Assembly (NCBI GenBank): GCA_021767625.1
Contig: JAASTB010000102.1
Location: forward strand, 1-7,541
DNA from: Wenzhouxiangella sp.
GTDB taxonomy: Bacteria; Pseudomonadota; Gammaproteobacteria; Xanthomonadales; Wenzhouxiangellaceae
DNA length: 7,541 bases
Direction of reading: 5' to 3'
Shown: one piece after another, positions 6,129 to 7,541 of the stretch
Numbering within the stretch: the stretch's first letter is position 1
How the letters are laid out: the number at the start of each line of letters is the position of its first letter
Notes under the pieces: generated by a model
What the model was told of the DNA's origin: nothing
The model's database searches: none
The model's input: only the letters and a program-made list of their open reading frames with translations
Translations under genes and position numbers: made by a program

Positions 6129-6686
6129 ATGCTCTCCGCGATCCTGACCCTGACTGCCATGGTGCTCGTCATAGGAGCCGTCCTGCTCTGGCTGGGACGC
6201 CGCCTGGCGCCCGACGAGGACAGCCTGGTCGAGCGCATCAACGGGATCCTGCCGCAGACCCAGTGCGCCCAGTGCGGCTATCCCGGATGTCGCCCCTACG
6301 CGCAGGCCGTCGCCGAGGGTGACGCCGACATCAACCAGTGCCCTCCCGGCGGCGAGGAAGGCGTGAAGATGCTGGCCGATCTTCTGGGCGTCGAACCCAA
6401 GCCGCTCGACGAGACGCACGGTGAGCACAAGCCGCCCATGGTGGCCGTTATCGACGAAGATCGCTGCATCGGCTGCACGCTTTGCATCCAGGCTTGCCCC
6501 GTCGACGCGATCCTCGGCGCCCAGCGCCAGATGCACACCGTCATCGAGGCCGAATGCACCGGCTGCGAATTGTGCATCGAACCCTGCCCGGTCGATTGCA
6601 TCGACCTGGTCGCAGAGAGCGAACCCTGGCGCTGGCCGCGTCCCGATCCCATTCCGCTGAAGGTCCGGGAGGCCGCGCATGAATGA
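6129..6686 (+). CDS. rnfB: Rnf/Rsx electron transport complex subunit RnfB
   Basis: RnfB is the iron-sulfur entry subunit of the Rnf complex, anchored in the inner membrane by one N-terminal helix with its clusters in the cytoplasm, and exchanges electrons with ferredoxin-type carriers. The 185-residue product starts with a hydrophobic helix (1-23), then a four-cysteine iron-sulfur domain (QCAQCGYPGCRPYA; C46, C49, C54, C71 in NQCPPGG). Two ferredoxin-type 4Fe-4S motifs follow: CIGCTLCIQACPVD (C113, C116, C119, C123) and CTGCELCIEPCPVD (C143, C146, C149, C153), plus C157. Length and motif order match the E. coli protein (192 residues). The ATG at 6129 is chosen over an in-frame start at 6066 because it gives the canonical N-terminus. 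Its end overlaps the rnfC start by 8 bp, so the two are probably coupled. It is separated from rnfA by four genes. Confidence 0.96.
   Translation: MLSAILTLTAMVLVIGAVLLWLGRRLAPDEDSLVERINGILPQTQCAQCGYPGCRPYAQAVAEGDADINQCPPGGEEGVKMLADLLGVEPKPLDETHGEHKPPMVAVIDEDRCIGCTLCIQACPVDAILGAQRQMHTVIEAECTGCELCIEPCPVDCIDLVAESEPWRWPRPDPIPLKVREAAHE
6667..6672 (+). promoter_or_regulatory. Shine-Dalgarno for rnfC inside rnfB
   Basis: GGGAGG, within the last codons of rnfB, lies six bases before the ATG at 6679. This spacing decides the rnfC start, which would otherwise be ambiguous because two other ATG triplets occur in different frames at 6683 and 6686. Confidence 0.7.
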
Positions 6687-7541
6687 TGCCCTGCCCGGCG
6701 ACCGCATCCACGGTTTCCCCGGCGGCCTGAAGCTCCAGCACCACAAGCAGGTGGCCTGCCAGCACCCGGTCGAGCGGCCGCCGCTGCCCGAGCGCCTGTT
6801 CATCGCCATGCGCCAGCACCAGGGTGAGACCGGGCGCATACTCGTCGCCGCGGGCGAGCGCGTCCGCAAGGGCCAGTCGCTGACGGAAGCCGGCGACGAT
6901 TTCATCGTGCCCGAGCATGCGCCGACCTCCGGGACGGTCGAAAGCGTCGTCGACTACCCCGCCGCGCTGCCCCCGGGCGGCACGCGCCGAACCATCGTGC
7001 TGGTGCCCGACGGCGAGGACCGCTGGGCGCCGCGGCAGCCCCTGGAGAACTGGCCGGAACGGCGCGCGGACGAGATCGTCGATCACCTGCATCGCTCGGG
7101 GCTCGCCGGCCTCGGCGGCGCCATGTTTCCCACCGCCGCCAAGCTGCGCGGCGGCTGGTCGGGCCTGCACACCGTCATCCTCAACGGCGCCGAATGCGAA
7201 CCCTGGATCGCCTGCGACGAGATGCTCATGCGCGAGCGGGCCCGGGATGTCGTCGAGGGCGGGCTGATCCTGGCGCATGCCGCCGGTGCGCGGCAGCTGG
7301 TGGTCGCCATCGAGGACCGCATGGGCCAGGTAGAGGAGAAGCTGCGCGAGGCACGCAGCGCGCTCGGCGCCGAAGGACGCGTGCGGATCCGTAAGGTCTT
7401 CACGATCTACCCGGAAGGCGGCGAGCGCCAGATCATCCAGGCCCTGACCGGCCGGGAAGTCCCCCACGACGGGCTGCCGCAGGACCTGGGCGTGGTCGTC
7501 CACAACGTGGGCACGGCCGCGGCGGCGCGCGATGCCGTCGT
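6679..7541 (+). CDS. rnfC: Rnf/Rsx electron transport complex subunit RnfC (5' part, cut by window edge)
   Basis: RnfC is the peripheral cytoplasmic subunit that takes electrons from or delivers them to NADH, carrying FMN and NADH sites related to the Nqo1/NuoF fold and, further on, two 4Fe-4S clusters. The visible part covers 287 codons and stays open to the last base. The N-terminus has the typical HGFPGGLKLQHHK phrase. Residues 50-110 look like a biotinyl-lipoyl-like small domain (GETGRILVAAGERVRKGQ, then HAPTSGTVE). The flavin and nucleotide region is marked by GLAGLGGAMFPTAAKL (141-156), NGAECEPWIACD (169-180), YPEGGERQII (244-253) and VVVHNVGTA (272-280). The ferredoxin-type cluster motifs and the variable C-terminal repeats must lie beyond the window. 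The gene overlaps rnfB by 8 bp. The remaining rnfDGE genes are expected downstream. Confidence 0.95.
   Translation, partial: MNDALPGDRIHGFPGGLKLQHHKQVACQHPVERPPLPERLFIAMRQHQGETGRILVAAGERVRKGQSLTEAGDDFIVPEHAPTSGTVESVVDYPAALPPGGTRRTIVLVPDGEDRWAPRQPLENWPERRADEIVDHLHRSGLAGLGGAMFPTAAKLRGGWSGLHTVILNGAECEPWIACDEMLMRERARDVVEGGLILAHAAGARQLVVAIEDRMGQVEEKLREARSALGAEGRVRIRKVFTIYPEGGERQIIQALTGREVPHDGLPQDLGVVVHNVGTAAAARDAV

Noticed and set aside
6121..6147. Eight-codon upstream reading frame overlapping the rnfB start
   Set aside because: It has no ribosome site and no sequence hallmark of a leader peptide; a frame this short is expected by chance.
6541..7503. Minus-strand open frame of 320 codons opposite rnfB and rnfC
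   Set aside because: It lies opposite conserved RnfB cluster motifs and RnfC flavin motifs and shows no domain of its own.

Overview
The window looks like chromosomal DNA from a GC-rich gammaproteobacterium. The clearest pointers are a methionyl-tRNA synthetase gene directly upstream of Rnf electron-transport genes, which recalls the metG-rnfABCDGE-nth layout known from pseudomonads and relatives, and proteins that read like gammaproteobacterial RnfA, RnfB and RnfC. I cannot name a genus from sequence alone; a Wenzhouxiangella/Chromatiales/Xanthomonadales-like lineage is only a guess.

Layout, left to right: a short leader (1-60); metG (61-2097, complete); a 173-bp gap holding a long imperfect inverted repeat built of 9-bp units (2108-2254); rnfA (2271-2849); a lipoprotein PQQ-dependent aldose dehydrogenase gene (2901-4217) whose stop codon lies in the first unit of a 49-bp heptanucleotide repeat (4211-4259); a bacterial-PH (YdbS-like) membrane protein gene (4276-4854) that overlaps a DUF2189 membrane protein gene (4851-5639) by ATGA; a small cupin gene on the minus strand (5647-6015) that ends 7 bp from the DUF2189 gene; a 113-bp divergent intergenic region rich in dyads (6016-6128); rnfB (6129-6686); and rnfC (6679 onward), which runs off the right edge.

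Functionally, metG is housekeeping translation. RnfA, RnfB and RnfC are parts of one inner-membrane complex that couples electron flow between NADH and low-potential ferredoxin-type carriers to ion movement, and that in enterics (Rsx) keeps SoxR reduced. RnfD, G and E are expected to the right of the window. The most notable architectural point is that rnfA is cut off from rnfBC by about 3.3 kb carrying four genes with no known Rnf role, one of them on the opposite strand, so rnfA and rnfBC cannot belong to one simple uninterrupted transcription unit. The aldose dehydrogenase is itself a redox enzyme of the cell envelope, but any link to Rnf is conjecture. I found no CRISPR array, tRNA or rRNA gene, transposase, phage gene or recognisable defence system, and no convincing new biological system. 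The observations worth following are the split rnf locus, the two intergenic repeat families and the dyad cluster upstream of rnfB.
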